A DNA stretch of 19,566 bases from JBOFSR01 sp051651645. Its GTDB lineage: Bacteria; Spirochaetota; Spirochaetia; Treponematales; Treponemataceae. This document shows positions 1 to 8,141 of the stretch, piece after piece. The notes below the pieces were generated by a model. That model was not told the origin of the DNA. It made no database searches and saw only the letters and a list, made by a program, of their open reading frames with translations. How positions within the stretch are numbered: the first letter of the stretch is position 1; the number at the start of each line of letters is the position of its first letter. The stretch covers positions 1-19,566 of the forward strand of contig JBOFSR010000108.1 in assembly GCA_051651645.1 (NCBI GenBank), in the 5' to 3' direction. Made by a program: the position numbers and the translations under genes.

Positions 1-316
1 TTTCACAAATATTCAGCAAATGAGTTTCATAACGAAACTTTGTTCGTCTGTGCAACTCAATTACAAAATAAATCCCAATATATCCCGTCAAATCCCGCCT
101 TTTCTCCGTTATTCTTAAATCTATTCTCTTGCTTTATCACGTTATACTAACTTCTGAACTTGTGCAGCCTTATTTTTTTGTTAAAAGGGATAGAAATCAC
201 GCCGAAATTGCAAATAAATTATCAATACTCAAGGGGTTACGAGTAGGGGAAATATTGATTTTGAAAATTCAATGTTTAGGCTTACAATGATGTCGACGAG
301 TTAAAAATAATAAAAA
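1..316. other. Intergenic stretch at left edge, no supported gene
   Basis: I see no coding region with a start and ribosome binding site here. A minus-strand frame is open from about base 133 to the left edge (about 44 codons after a stop at 134-136), but it has no Shine-Dalgarno sequence and no recognised motif. A short inverted repeat, AGTTTC (23-28) with GAAACT (34-39), is present. An imperfect palindrome lies around 257-277 (ATTGATTTTG followed by AAAATTCAAT). The stretch follows the terminator of the BMP lipoprotein gene and may hold the end of a neighbour or a repeat cut by the window edge. Confidence 0.5.
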
Positions 317-340
317 AAAGATGGCAAATCTGCCATCTTT
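317..340 (-). terminator. Rho-independent terminator of the BMP lipoprotein gene
   Basis: A perfect 10-bp stem (AAAGATGGCA at 317-326 with TGCCATCTTT at 331-340) has a 4-base loop. Read on the minus strand it runs into a stretch of T residues (the complement of A8 at 312-319). It lies about 30 bases past the stop codon of the lipoprotein gene, so that gene is probably transcribed alone. Confidence 0.9.
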
Positions 341-370
341 AATAAAGAATACAAGTGTAAACTAAATAAA

Positions 371-1471
371 CTAGAAATCTAAAGCAGCAAGTCCTTCTGG
401 AGCGACTCCAGCAGCCAAAGCGTCTGCATAAGTTTTATGAATTGTTACATTTCCATCAAGAATATTTTTCTTAATTTCTTCTACTTGTTCTACAACAGAA
501 GGATACAATTCTGTATTTGCAGAAGAATAGCCAACACTGTCAGTTTTTATATCAAAATAAACAACTTTTTCTTTATTTTTTTTGCTTGAAAATTCTTTTA
601 GTGCATAAGTCATTGCATTTTCAACTTTTTTAACAGCTGAAGTAAGCACTGAAGACATATTCTCTGCAAATAATCCAACTTCATATTGATCAGAATCAAC
701 ACCAATTGCCCAAACTGTTTTTCCTTGTGAGCGATACTCTTTTGCTTGTGTAATCGTTCCTGCTCCAGATCGACCTGCTGCAGCAAAAACTGCATAAACG
801 CCAGCATCAAACCAATTTTTTGTTTGAGCCTTTGCTAATTCTGGACGATTCCAGCTGTTTAAGTAATAGTCAACAAAAGTTGCCTCTGGAAGAATTGATC
901 GAACACCTTGCACAAATCCCATTTCAAAGCGAGTAATAGCTGCTCCAGGAACTCCACCAATGAAGCCAAAACTTGGGTTAGCAACACCTTCTTGAATTGA
1001 TTGAAGAGCTGCTGCTGCTCCTGCTAAGTAAGAACCTTGCTCTTCAGCAAAAACAAATTCTGTAACATTTGGTAAATCAAGACCATCAACATCAATAATC
1101 ATATATTTTTGTTCTGGGTAAAGTGGTGCAACTTCAGCAACTGCATCGGCAAAAGTAAAACCTGCTACACAAATCAAATCATAACCTTCATCTGATACTT
1201 GTTTTAAATTTGAAACATATAAATCTTGTGTTTGAGAAGCAACAACATCATAAAATGTTCCTCTGTTTGATTGATTGTCCCATGTGTCACCATAAAACTC
1301 TAAAATTCCGCGCCATGCTGCTGCATTATATGATGCATCATCAATTCCAGTAACATCAGTAATTAACCGAATTGTTGGACGTTTGCTTCCGCCTCCTGAC
1401 TTTCCACATCCAACTACAATAAAACTCACACATAAAACAAGAATAATAAGTCCTTGTAATGTCTTTTTCAT
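371..1471 (-). CDS. BMP-family (PnrA/TmpC-like) substrate-binding lipoprotein
   Basis: The product (366 aa) is a periplasmic binding lipoprotein of the BMP family, whose Treponema pallidum member PnrA/TmpC binds purine nucleosides for an ABC importer. The N terminus has two lysines, a hydrophobic stretch and the lipobox VVGC, with Cys22 as the lipidation site. Family motifs seen are the DVTGIDDASYN segment, the AAAGRSGAGTITQA segment and GVDSDQ. Length is normal. An in-frame TTG four codons upstream (1481-1483) overlaps the ribosome binding site, so the ATG at 1471, preceded by GGAGG (complement of 1477-1481), is the better start. No permease or ATPase genes are next to it, so the transporter is elsewhere or absent. 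Nucleoside specificity is inferred from the family; BMP paralogues with other ligands exist. Confidence 0.93.
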   Translation of the reverse strand: MKKTLQGLIILVLCVSFIVVGCGKSGGGSKRPTIRLITDVTGIDDASYNAAAWRGILEFYGDTWDNQSNRGTFYDVVASQTQDLYVSNLKQVSDEGYDLICVAGFTFADAVAEVAPLYPEQKYMIIDVDGLDLPNVTEFVFAEEQGSYLAGAAAALQSIQEGVANPSFGFIGGVPGAAITRFEMGFVQGVRSILPEATFVDYYLNSWNRPELAKAQTKNWFDAGVYAVFAAAGRSGAGTITQAKEYRSQGKTVWAIGVDSDQYEVGLFAENMSSVLTSAVKKVENAMTYALKEFSSKKNKEKVVYFDIKTDSVGYSSANTELYPSVVEQVEEIKKNILDGNVTIHKTYADALAAGVAPEGLAALDF

Positions 1472-1536
1472 GAATACCTCCAAAATATTATTTAAATGAG
1501 CCTGTATTTCAAGAAGGCTATTTAAAACTTTATTGT

Positions 1537-1565
1537 ACTATACATTATTTTACAAAAAATAACAA
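1537..1565 (-). promoter_or_regulatory. Sigma-70-type promoter of the BMP lipoprotein gene
   Basis: On the minus strand, TTGTTA (complement of 1560-1565) and TATAGT (complement of 1537-1542) are separated by exactly 17 bases. Predicted transcription starts near 1530, giving a leader of about 60 bases. The leader contains a weak 5-bp inverted repeat (AGCCT at 1499-1503 with AGGCT at 1515-1519). I do not recognise a riboswitch. Confidence 0.6.
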
Positions 1566-1643
1566 GATATTATAATGATATTTAACAATTTTTCTTGCAT
1601 AAAACACCATTAATCGCTTTGAGGATTGGCAAAACTTGTACAA

Positions 1644-1979
1644 TTAAAATTTATTTATAAAAATTATTCCCCGTGAAGCAAGAAGAAGAATCGCAGAAAA
1701 AGCACAAAGTAGTAGATCAGCAAAGAGGGAAACAATAAAAAAATTTCTAAAAAAGAAAAAAATACTATGAAAAATGAGAAGAGAAAGAGAAAAAGCTATC
1801 AAGATTATTGAAGTCAAAGAAAGAAGAAACATTAGCAAAAGCAAAGTTTTGTCTAAAAAACTTTGAAAATTGCCAACAACATAAAAAAATAATAAAATCA
1901 ACGCGAATGTTAAAAAAAATACCGTTGTGCGATATAAAATTGCTAAAAAAAAGAGATGTTTTTTTTCTTTAAATTCCAC
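1644..1979 (-). CDS. Small hydrophobic membrane protein, unknown function
   Basis: A 111-aa product starts at GTG, with AAAGGA (complement of 1988-1993) eight bases upstream. After a short charged N terminus (EFKEKKH) nearly the whole chain is hydrophobic and rich in Leu, Phe and Ile. I count three or four membrane-spanning segments, roughly residues 9-31, 42-66, 68-84 and 86-105. Membrane proteins from AT-rich DNA are easily biased toward Phe and Leu, so composition says nothing about function. The frame, ribosome binding site and upstream promoter-like sequence support a real gene. It diverges from the SPFH-like gene, with which it shares a short promoter region, and may be related to it. 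No family is recognised. Confidence 0.6.
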   Translation of the reverse strand: MEFKEKKHLFFLAILYRTTVFFLTFALILLFFYVVGNFQSFLDKTLLLLMFLLSLTSIILIAFSLSLLIFHSIFFFFRNFFIVSLFADLLLCAFSAILLLASRGIIFINKF

Positions 1980-2008
1980 TTGCGATTTCCTTTCGTAACA
2001 AGTATACT
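1980..2008 (+). promoter_or_regulatory. Candidate promoter of the SPFH-like gene
   Basis: TTGCGA (1980-1985) and TATACT (2003-2008) are 17 bases apart, with predicted transcription start near 2015. GAGGA follows shortly before the ATG at 2039. The -10 lies inside the palindrome AGTATACT (2001-2008), also used by the opposing candidate promoter. Confidence 0.45.
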
Positions 2009-2029
2009 AAAGCACAAAAATTTAGTCTA
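2001..2029 (-). promoter_or_regulatory. Candidate promoter of the small membrane protein gene
   Basis: On the minus strand, TAGACT (complement of 2024-2029) and TATACT (complement of 2001-2006) are 17 bases apart. The predicted start near 1994 would leave the AAAGGA ribosome binding site at the very 5' end of the transcript, so this call is weaker than its plus-strand partner. Confidence 0.3.
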
Positions 2030-2038
2030 TGAGGAAAT

Positions 2039-2893
2039 ATGAAAAAAGCTATTTCTTTTTTATTTATTATCGGTTGTGCAGGATTTGCCTTTTATTTTGG
2101 ATACCTCCAACTCCATGTTCCAATCAACTCATACGGAGTTCTTGTCTCCAAAACAAGTGGCGTATTTGAAAAACCCATCATAAAGGGTGATTTTCTTTGG
2201 CGATGGGAGCCGCTCATTCCCACAAACGCACAAATACGACTTTTTAATACAAGCCCGCAGCAATTTTCGTTTGAAGTAAAGGGCGAGTTACCCTCAAGCA
2301 AACTATACACTGATATTCTTGCAGGTCAATCACTTAACGAGCAAAGTGATTTTGATTACGAAATTATATTCACTGCCGATGTCAGCATAAATCCAGAACA
2401 ACTACCATCCCTTATTGAAAAAAATGGCATGATTGATCAAAATTCTATGGATAGTTTTTTAAAAACTCACGCACAGCATTTGAGTAAGACCTTTGAAGAG
2501 GAATTTGTAAACTCCTTTCTTATAGATGACAATTTTGTTTTTGACGATTTTTTAGATCAGTTATCTTTACAGTCAAAATACACGTCGCTTAACATTGCGG
2601 ATGCCAATATTCAGATAAAAAAAGCTCCAAACAAAGAACTGTATGTATTTGCAAAAACGTTATATGAAAGCTACACACAACGACGCAAAGAATCTATTGA
2701 GCTTATAACAAAAGAACAATCCGAGCTTTCAGCTGAGGATTTTTTCAAGATTGCACGATACGAACAATGGGGAAAAATTTTAACAGAATATCCGATTTTA
2801 ATTGATTTTCTTGCCGTTTCACGAGAGGATGCCGCAGAGGTTTTAAAAAACCTTAATGCAGCTCGTGGCAAAAAGCAAATTACGCAAAACTAA
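2039..2893 (+). CDS. Membrane-anchored SPFH/band-7-like protein
   Basis: A 284-aa product starts at ATG with GAGGA upstream. Residues about 4-24 form one hydrophobic segment, best read as an uncleaved anchor. IIGC at residues 10-13 resembles a lipobox, but the hydrophobic run continues past the Cys. The segment after the anchor (INSYGVLVSKTSGV, then GDFLWRWEPLIPTNA) resembles the start of SPFH (stomatin/prohibitin/HflK-C) domains: a GV(L/V) strand, a conserved Gly-rich turn and a W..P..P motif. The C-terminal half is charged and probably helical, also as in that superfamily. Such proteins usually scaffold membrane complexes or proteases. The assignment is by pattern only and no specific role is supported. 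Its 3' end overlaps thiN on the other strand by 14 bases. Confidence 0.7.
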   Translation: MKKAISFLFIIGCAGFAFYFGYLQLHVPINSYGVLVSKTSGVFEKPIIKGDFLWRWEPLIPTNAQIRLFNTSPQQFSFEVKGELPSSKLYTDILAGQSLNEQSDFDYEIIFTADVSINPEQLPSLIEKNGMIDQNSMDSFLKTHAQHLSKTFEEEFVNSFLIDDNFVFDDFLDQLSLQSKYTSLNIADANIQIKKAPNKELYVFAKTLYESYTQRRKESIELITKEQSELSAEDFFKIARYEQWGKILTEYPILIDFLAVSREDAAEVLKNLNAARGKKQITQN

Positions 2894-3557
2894 CAACGGC
2901 TGTATGCGGAACGATGACAATAAACTGGCCGCTTTCTACGTATAAATCAACAGATTTTTTGGCCTCAAAAAAATCATTTTCTATTTTATTGCTCAAACTA
3001 TGGACTCCAGCTTTCCAGTCCACCATAGATAATGGCCAAAAAAGCCCGTGCGAAATTATCTTATAATCACTGGCTTGAAAGTCTTTTTTTGTAGGAAAAA
3101 CAGAAATTGTATCGTTCAAAGAAAGATTGTGAATCTTCAAAGTTTTTTTTGCTTGTAAATGAATAATCGCCTCATACTGAGTAAGCCAAATATTTGGAGA
3201 TAGAGGGTGTAAAAATAACTCAAGAATACTAAGTAGATGATCAATTCTGCCACCTCCACCGCCAATTAATGTAATAAAGCTTGCTTGATTTTTTTTTGCC
3301 TCAAAAAGAGCAAGCTCAGTATCGGAAAAATCTTTTTCTGTATCAAAAGAATGAATAATATTTGTGGGATATTTTTGCAAAAGATTTGGATTTATACTGT
3401 CAAAATCACCCAAAATGCAATTAGGCTGAAAATCAAACTGCTCACACACATGAAGTCCAGAGTCAGCGGCAATAACATAATCAACTTCATGCAAAAAGTG
3501 TGAAACAAAAGATTTTTCGAGAGGAAATTCACCCCCTGTAAAAATAACGCAGTGCAT
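2880..3557 (-). CDS. thiN: Thiamine pyrophosphokinase
   Basis: The product (225 aa) transfers pyrophosphate from ATP to thiamine, making thiamine diphosphate, and so serves thiamine salvage. Family motifs appear in order: AADSGL, ILGDFDS, the KDFSDTELAL segment, GGGGGRIDHLL and, near the C terminus, SLSNK. Length fits the family. An upstream in-frame TTG at 3587 lies inside ispH. The ATG at 3557 has AAGGTGG (complement of about 3564-3570) about seven bases upstream and begins two bases after the ispH stop, so the two genes are probably translationally coupled. No thiamine synthesis genes lie nearby, which suits a salvage role. The 3' end overlaps the convergent SPFH-like gene by 14 bases, with no terminator visible between them. 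Confidence 0.93.
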   Translation of the reverse strand: MHCVIFTGGEFPLEKSFVSHFLHEVDYVIAADSGLHVCEQFDFQPNCILGDFDSINPNLLQKYPTNIIHSFDTEKDFSDTELALFEAKKNQASFITLIGGGGGRIDHLLSILELFLHPLSPNIWLTQYEAIIHLQAKKTLKIHNLSLNDTISVFPTKKDFQASDYKIISHGLFWPLSMVDWKAGVHSLSNKIENDFFEAKKSVDLYVESGQFIVIVPHTAVVSFA

Positions 3558-3559
3558 GA

Positions 3560-4444
3560 TTAATCCACCTTTTTTGAAAGCAAGCAATCCTCAATTTCAT
3601 TTATAATAAAATCTGGAGTTGATGCTCCTGCGGTAATTCCTATTCTTTCATACAAAAAAAATTCGTAAGGAATTTCTTCCTTTGTTTCTATTAAAGCAAC
3701 ATTTTTACAGATATTTAAGGCAGAAGTAAAAAGACGCTTTGTGTTTGCAGAATTTTTTCCACCAATTACAAGGATTGCATCAACTCCACGCAAGTCATCA
3801 AGAGCAGCTTGGCGATCATTTGTGGCACTGCAAATTGTGTTACAAATAACAAGATCCGCTATTTTTTCTTTTAATATAGAAGAAACTGATTCAAATTCTT
3901 GATGAGAAATTGTTGTTTGAGCCAAAAGAGCAGCTTTTTTAGGATAGATTTTAAGATGATGAGCCTCTATCTCATTTTGGATGACAATACAAGAGTTTTC
4001 GCCTGCAATACCATTTTTTTCTGCAAAACCCGCAATGCCAACAATTTCACCATGATTTTTATCGCCAACAAGAATAACAGTCCGTCCCTCAAGAGGAAAA
4101 CTCTCTGCTTTTTTTTGACTGATTAGTACATGCGGACACGTCGCATTAATAACGGTAACATTTTTTTCCTGTATTTTACGCATAATTTTAGGAGGAATGC
4201 CATGAGCCCTAATTACAACAATAGATTCAGGGCTAATATCTTTTTCTAAATCCGCTTCAGTAAGAATTGCAACTTTTTTTTCCTCAAGAGAAGCTAAAAC
4301 TTGATTATTATGAATGAGAGGTCCAAAGGTATAAATTGTTGACTTATTATTATTTGAAAGACTGTTTATTGCCTTTTCAACTGCACAGAGAGCTTTTTTT
4401 ACTCCCATACAGCATCCGAGAATTTTCGCTTTAACAACGACCAT
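3560..4444 (-). CDS. ispH: 4-hydroxy-3-methylbut-2-enyl diphosphate reductase
   Basis: IspH (LytB) is the last enzyme of the MEP isoprenoid pathway. It reductively converts HMBPP to IPP and DMAPP using an iron-sulfur cluster. The three conserved cysteine sites are visible: GCCMGVKKA near the N terminus, NATCPHV in the middle and ICSATNDRQAA toward the C terminus. The substrate motifs RAHG, QTTIS and TAGASTPDFI are also present. At 294 aa from the ATG at 4444 the length fits the family. A GTG at 4453 would add three residues, but the ATG places the first motif as usual in the family. The ribosome binding site is weak (AGTGGA). It starts shortly after the secF terminator and probably forms an operon with thiN. 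Its own promoter is not obvious. The first motif has GCC where GFC is common. Confidence 0.95.
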   Translation of the reverse strand: MVVVKAKILGCCMGVKKALCAVEKAINSLSNNNKSTIYTFGPLIHNNQVLASLEEKKVAILTEADLEKDISPESIVVIRAHGIPPKIMRKIQEKNVTVINATCPHVLISQKKAESFPLEGRTVILVGDKNHGEIVGIAGFAEKNGIAGENSCIVIQNEIEAHHLKIYPKKAALLAQTTISHQEFESVSSILKEKIADLVICNTICSATNDRQAALDDLRGVDAILVIGGKNSANTKRLFTSALNICKNVALIETKEEIPYEFFLYERIGITAGASTPDFIINEIEDCLLSKKVD

Positions 4445-4477
4445 AGTATCCACTTGTAAAATTCATAGTTCAAAATA

Positions 4478-4516
4478 AAAAGGAGAGACTTCCTTATAAA
4501 GGCGATCTCTCCTTTT
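4478..4516 (-). terminator. Rho-independent terminator of yajC-secD-secF
   Basis: An 11-bp stem (AAAAGGAGAGA at 4478-4488 with TCTCTCCTTTT at 4506-4516) encloses a smaller hairpin (CCTT with AAGG at about 4492-4502). On the minus strand it is followed by TTTTTATTTTG. It lies 84 bases past the secF stop and just before ispH. Confidence 0.85.
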
Positions 4517-4599
4517 AGAATTCCTCCCAACTCCCTACAAAAAAATTTAAAAATCGTTTTGCAGGAAGGCTTTCAAAAGATTTAACCAAGATAGCTCAA

Positions 4600-5844
4600 T
4601 TAAACAGAAATACCCTTTGAAAGTGTTCCAGAAGCATGTTTGTTTTCATCGGAAGGTTTCCAATTTTTTCTAACCAATGCAATAAAGGAACTTGCAATAA
4701 AGATTGTTGAATAGACACCTGAGCACATACCAACGATGAGTGCCAGTGCAAAATCTTTCATGCTGCCTGATGTAAAAATATATAGCGAAAACGCTGTAAA
4801 CATAGTAGTAATTGTTGTAATTACAGTACGTGCTAAAATCTCTGTTTGACACGTATTAAGTATTTGAGTAAATGACGTTAGCTTCAAATTAGGCTCACGC
4901 ATTTTTTCACGCACACGGTCAAGAACAACAATCGTATCATTGATCGAATAACCGATGATCAACAGGATTGCCGCAACAACAATGGTAGAAACTTCCATTT
5001 GCGTCCACGCAATAAAGGTAAGCATAATCATTGCATCATGAATAATAGCTAAAACGGCACCAAGTGCAAAATCCCATTTAAAGCGAATTGTTGCATAAAC
5101 CCAAATCAAGGTGAGCGTTGCAACAAGCAAAAGAATTACTTGAATTAAAAGCGTCTTTGAAAACTGCATTGCAATAAAATCAGTTTTTAGCACTGCAAAA
5201 TTATTATTACCAAATTTTACCGTTAAAGAAGATGCAATACTCTTTTTTATGTGATCGCTTGCCGCGTCATCTGTTCCATCATCAGCAACACGAATTTGAA
5301 ATGTTCGCTCAGCATCGGTACCAACTTGCTTTACACTTACTGAAGGCAAAGAAGGGGCTAGAGCTGCTCGCACATCATCAATTGAAACTGGTTGTGCTGA
5401 AGAAGGTAAATAATACACGTAAAAAGTATCAGAAGAAAGCACGCTTGAGGATTCTGAGTTTGCAAAAAAGTTTTTTGCTTGAGTTGCACCGTCAGCTAAT
5501 CCTGATGCACTAACCCCATCAATTGAATTAATAGCTCCAAGTAAATCTGCAACGGTAGGATATGTTGCAAAATCATACACGTGAGTTGCATTTTCTGCTC
5601 CAACTCCGCTTACAACAAAAACAAGACCCGTGTCGCTTATTTGAACAGAAATTGTTGCAGGTCCAACATATGAAACACTCATTGCAGGGGAGGCAAGACG
5701 CACATCCTGAATCAAACCAGCCTTAAAGTCAAGACCCAAATTAAGTCCCTTTGTTGCAATAATATAAACACCGCTTAAAATCAGCACAACACTCATTGTT
5801 ACCAATGGAACAAACCCTTTACTAAATTGAATTATTTTTTTCAT
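4600..5844 (-). CDS. secF: Protein translocase subunit SecF
   Basis: SecF pairs with SecD in the inner membrane and uses the proton gradient to help pull exported proteins through SecYEG. The 414-aa product has a first membrane segment at about residues 12-31, GLNLGLDF just after it, then a large extracytoplasmic domain to about 225 and five more segments. The hallmark SINDTIVVLDRVREK is at about 300-314. The ATG at 5844 overlaps the secD stop in an ATGA arrangement and has GGGGG upstream. A TTG 15 bases upstream lies inside secD and is less likely. The extracytoplasmic domain (about 190 residues) is nearly twice as long as in E. coli SecF, with the extra length Ser/Ala/Val-rich. The function call is firm. 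Confidence 0.95.
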   Translation of the reverse strand: MKKIIQFSKGFVPLVTMSVVLILSGVYIIATKGLNLGLDFKAGLIQDVRLASPAMSVSYVGPATISVQISDTGLVFVVSGVGAENATHVYDFATYPTVADLLGAINSIDGVSASGLADGATQAKNFFANSESSSVLSSDTFYVYYLPSSAQPVSIDDVRAALAPSLPSVSVKQVGTDAERTFQIRVADDGTDDAASDHIKKSIASSLTVKFGNNNFAVLKTDFIAMQFSKTLLIQVILLLVATLTLIWVYATIRFKWDFALGAVLAIIHDAMIMLTFIAWTQMEVSTIVVAAILLIIGYSINDTIVVLDRVREKMREPNLKLTSFTQILNTCQTEILARTVITTITTMFTAFSLYIFTSGSMKDFALALIVGMCSGVYSTIFIASSFIALVRKNWKPSDENKHASGTLSKGISV

Positions 5845-7586
5845 TGTGGAAGCCCCCAACCAATACTTACTTTTTCACGTTTTAATGCTTGTGTTCCAAA
5901 GTCAAATAAGAGCCGTGAAACAAATAAGGCGGTAAATACTGATGAAATAACACCGATTGACAAGCTGACTGCAAAACCCTGAATCGGCCCTGAGCCAAGC
6001 TGCGAAAGGAATACAGCAGCAATGAAGGTTGTAATATTTGAGTCCATAATAGCCCAAAAAGCCCGATTAAAACCTGCTGAAACCGCAGCTGCTCGGTGCT
6101 TACCGAGGCGAATCTCATCACGAATACGCTCAAAGATAACAACATTCGCATCAACTGCCATACCAATTGTCAAAATCATACCTGCAATACTTGGAAGTGT
6201 TAAAGTCAATCCAAAGGCAGATAAAATACTAAACATCATAAAAAGGTTTAAAACCTGTGCAACAATGGCGTTAAATCCTGCACCTTTATACCAAAACAGC
6301 ATAAAAACCATGACCGCAATAAGGCCATAAAAAATTGCTCGTACACCCTCATCAATAGCCATTTTTCCAAGAGAAGCCCCAATAACTTGTTGACTTTCAA
6401 TAGAAAGCGGCACATTCAACCATGCTGTCTGTAAAACTTTTTGCAAATTTTGAGCCTCTTCACGGCCAAAACCACTTATCGCAACTTGTCCGCCTGTAAT
6501 TGGCTCATTGATCGATGCCGCGGATTTTATTTTATCATCAGAAACAATTGCTAAACGTTTATCTTTGTTTGCCGTTGTAAAGTTTGCAAAAAGTTCTGCC
6601 CCTTCGGTATCAAGAACAAAATTAACCTGCGGACGCCCGCTAATATTATCGCTGCCAACTTCGGCAGATTTTATATGTTTTCCTTCAAGAGCAACTTCTT
6701 TTTTTACAGCAAGATAATCAACACGCTCGTCAAGCCCATATTCATCCTTGACATACAAGCCAAGAATTTCAACATCACTTGAAATTAAATCTGGATTTAA
6801 TAACTTTCCAGCTGAATCAAAGGTATTTGCCTGATTAGATCGATAATATTCTTTAAAGGTGGTAGTTGCATCATCATCAACAAGACGAAAATTCAAAATC
6901 CCCTTTCCCATAATAATCGAATTAATTCTATCACTTTCTGCGGCACCAGGAATTTCAATATAAATGCGATCTTCACCCTGTCGGCGAATAAGCGGTTCAG
7001 TCAAACCAAAACGATCAATTCTTCCGCGCAAAGTATCAATAGCTTGCGTCATCGCATCTTCCCTAAAAACAGAAACATTATCCGTAGGAATTTCATCACC
7101 TTGTGATTCAAGGGCTGCCTGCAAATCGGCTTTTACAATAACGCTCATACCACCAGAAAGATCAAGACCCAATTTAACCGATGCATTATATTTGTTTTTG
7201 GCAGCTAAAATTGTATCCCTGTAATGTTTTTCAATTTCAACCACGAGCTCATTTTGAGAAGGAAAAGCTTGCAAAAAAACACCAACCGTCCATTCCTTAG
7301 GAATTTCTTTTTTTAAGTCTTTAAGGTTTTGGCGTGCTATTTTCAAAAGGTATTTATACTTTTCTGACAGCAAAGCCTCTTTATCAGTACGAGCTAAATC
7401 AACCAGCTCTTTTACATCAGTATCCGCCATAACCAGCGAATAATCTTTTATTTTTTCTAGCGAACTTAGTGCAAGGTTTTGCATTTCTTTTGAAGTTAAT
7501 TGATACCAGCTAATTGATGGCCACAAAAATCCAAAACAAACGGCTAAAACAACTAAGACAACAACAAAGCGAAGTCGTTTATTCAT
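5841..7586 (-). CDS. secD: Protein translocase subunit SecD
   Basis: SecD works with SecF and YajC at the Sec channel. The 581-aa product has an N-terminal membrane segment (about residues 6-25), then a helical, charged region and the hallmark LGLDLSGG at about residues 139-146. Further on are NEPITGGQVAISG of the P1 domain and five C-terminal membrane segments. GMAVDANVVIFERIRDE carries the conserved Asp linked to proton coupling. The ATG at 7586 has GGAG (complement of 7595-7598) eight bases upstream. A TTG at 7592 lies too close to that site. The gene follows yajC by about 80 bases and overlaps secF by 4 bases, a standard yajC-secD-secF operon. Confidence 0.96.
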   Translation of the reverse strand: MNKRLRFVVVLVVLAVCFGFLWPSISWYQLTSKEMQNLALSSLEKIKDYSLVMADTDVKELVDLARTDKEALLSEKYKYLLKIARQNLKDLKKEIPKEWTVGVFLQAFPSQNELVVEIEKHYRDTILAAKNKYNASVKLGLDLSGGMSVIVKADLQAALESQGDEIPTDNVSVFREDAMTQAIDTLRGRIDRFGLTEPLIRRQGEDRIYIEIPGAAESDRINSIIMGKGILNFRLVDDDATTTFKEYYRSNQANTFDSAGKLLNPDLISSDVEILGLYVKDEYGLDERVDYLAVKKEVALEGKHIKSAEVGSDNISGRPQVNFVLDTEGAELFANFTTANKDKRLAIVSDDKIKSAASINEPITGGQVAISGFGREEAQNLQKVLQTAWLNVPLSIESQQVIGASLGKMAIDEGVRAIFYGLIAVMVFMLFWYKGAGFNAIVAQVLNLFMMFSILSAFGLTLTLPSIAGMILTIGMAVDANVVIFERIRDEIRLGKHRAAAVSAGFNRAFWAIMDSNITTFIAAVFLSQLGSGPIQGFAVSLSIGVISSVFTALFVSRLLFDFGTQALKREKVSIGWGLPQ

Positions 7587-7667
7587 TTCCAAATCTCCAA
7601 AACATGAATTATTTTTCTTGATTATTTAACAGAAGAGGCTCGTAAAGCCACTCCAATTTTTATTTTT

Positions 7668-8024
7668 CTACTTGTCAGAAGAATCTTCTTTAGAAGAGTC
7701 TTTTTTTGATTTGTCTGAAGCAGGTTTGTCTACAACGACTGTTGCAATTGCACTTCGTGAAAACTCAATTTTTGCATCGTCATCAACTTTAACAATAACG
7801 GTTGCATCCCGTGTAGAACTAACAACGCCATGGATTCCACCGATTGTAATAATTTTATCACCTTTTTTGAGTGCGGCAACCATTTTTTCTGTTTCTTTTT
7901 GCTTTTGTTGTTGCGGACGCATAATAAAAAAATACATGATTAAAAAAAGCAACCCAATCGTTACCATCATCATCATGTTACTACCGCCAGCTGCTTGAGC
8001 TTGCAAAAATGGAAAACTGAACAT
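7668..8024 (-). CDS. yajC: Sec translocon accessory protein YajC
   Basis: YajC is a small single-span membrane protein that associates with SecDF. The product (118 aa) has a membrane segment at about residues 16-35, followed by the family motifs RPQQQKQKE and ALKKGDKIITIGGIHGVV. The Lys/Ser/Asp-rich tail is probably flexible. I chose the ATG at 8024, which has AAGG nine bases upstream. The ATG at 8033 directly abuts that site. It is first in the operon, about 157 bases from the predicted transcription start. Confidence 0.93.
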   Translation of the reverse strand: MFSFPFLQAQAAGGSNMMMMVTIGLLFLIMYFFIMRPQQQKQKETEKMVAALKKGDKIITIGGIHGVVSSTRDATVIVKVDDDAKIEFSRSAIATVVVDKPASDKSKKDSSKEDSSDK

Positions 8025-8075
8025 AATATCCATCCTTAAAATTTATTTATAGAACCACTTTTTTCTGTGTTCCAA

Positions 8076-8141
8076 TTAGCAGTTCCCAAGCCGTTTTTTG
8101 TAAGATATTGCCTTACTGTAAAATAGCTTATATACAATCAT
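8076..8141 (-). other. Possible 21-codon leader frame upstream of yajC
   Basis: Inside the predicted yajC-secD-secF leader a minus-strand frame runs from ATG at 8141 to TAA at 8076-8078, 21 codons. It begins MIVYKLFYSK and ends KKRLGNC. There is no good Shine-Dalgarno site at the right distance; GGTGG lies about 19 bases upstream. An A/G-rich hairpin (GAACAC with GTGGTTC, one bulge) follows the stop. Short arrest peptides regulate secDF in some other bacteria, but no such family is recognised here. Confidence 0.2.

Noticed and set aside
8103..8123. Hairpin GTAAG/CTTAC in the yajC leader as a terminator
   Set aside because: The 5-bp stem is not followed by a T-run on either strand, so it does not fit an intrinsic terminator.
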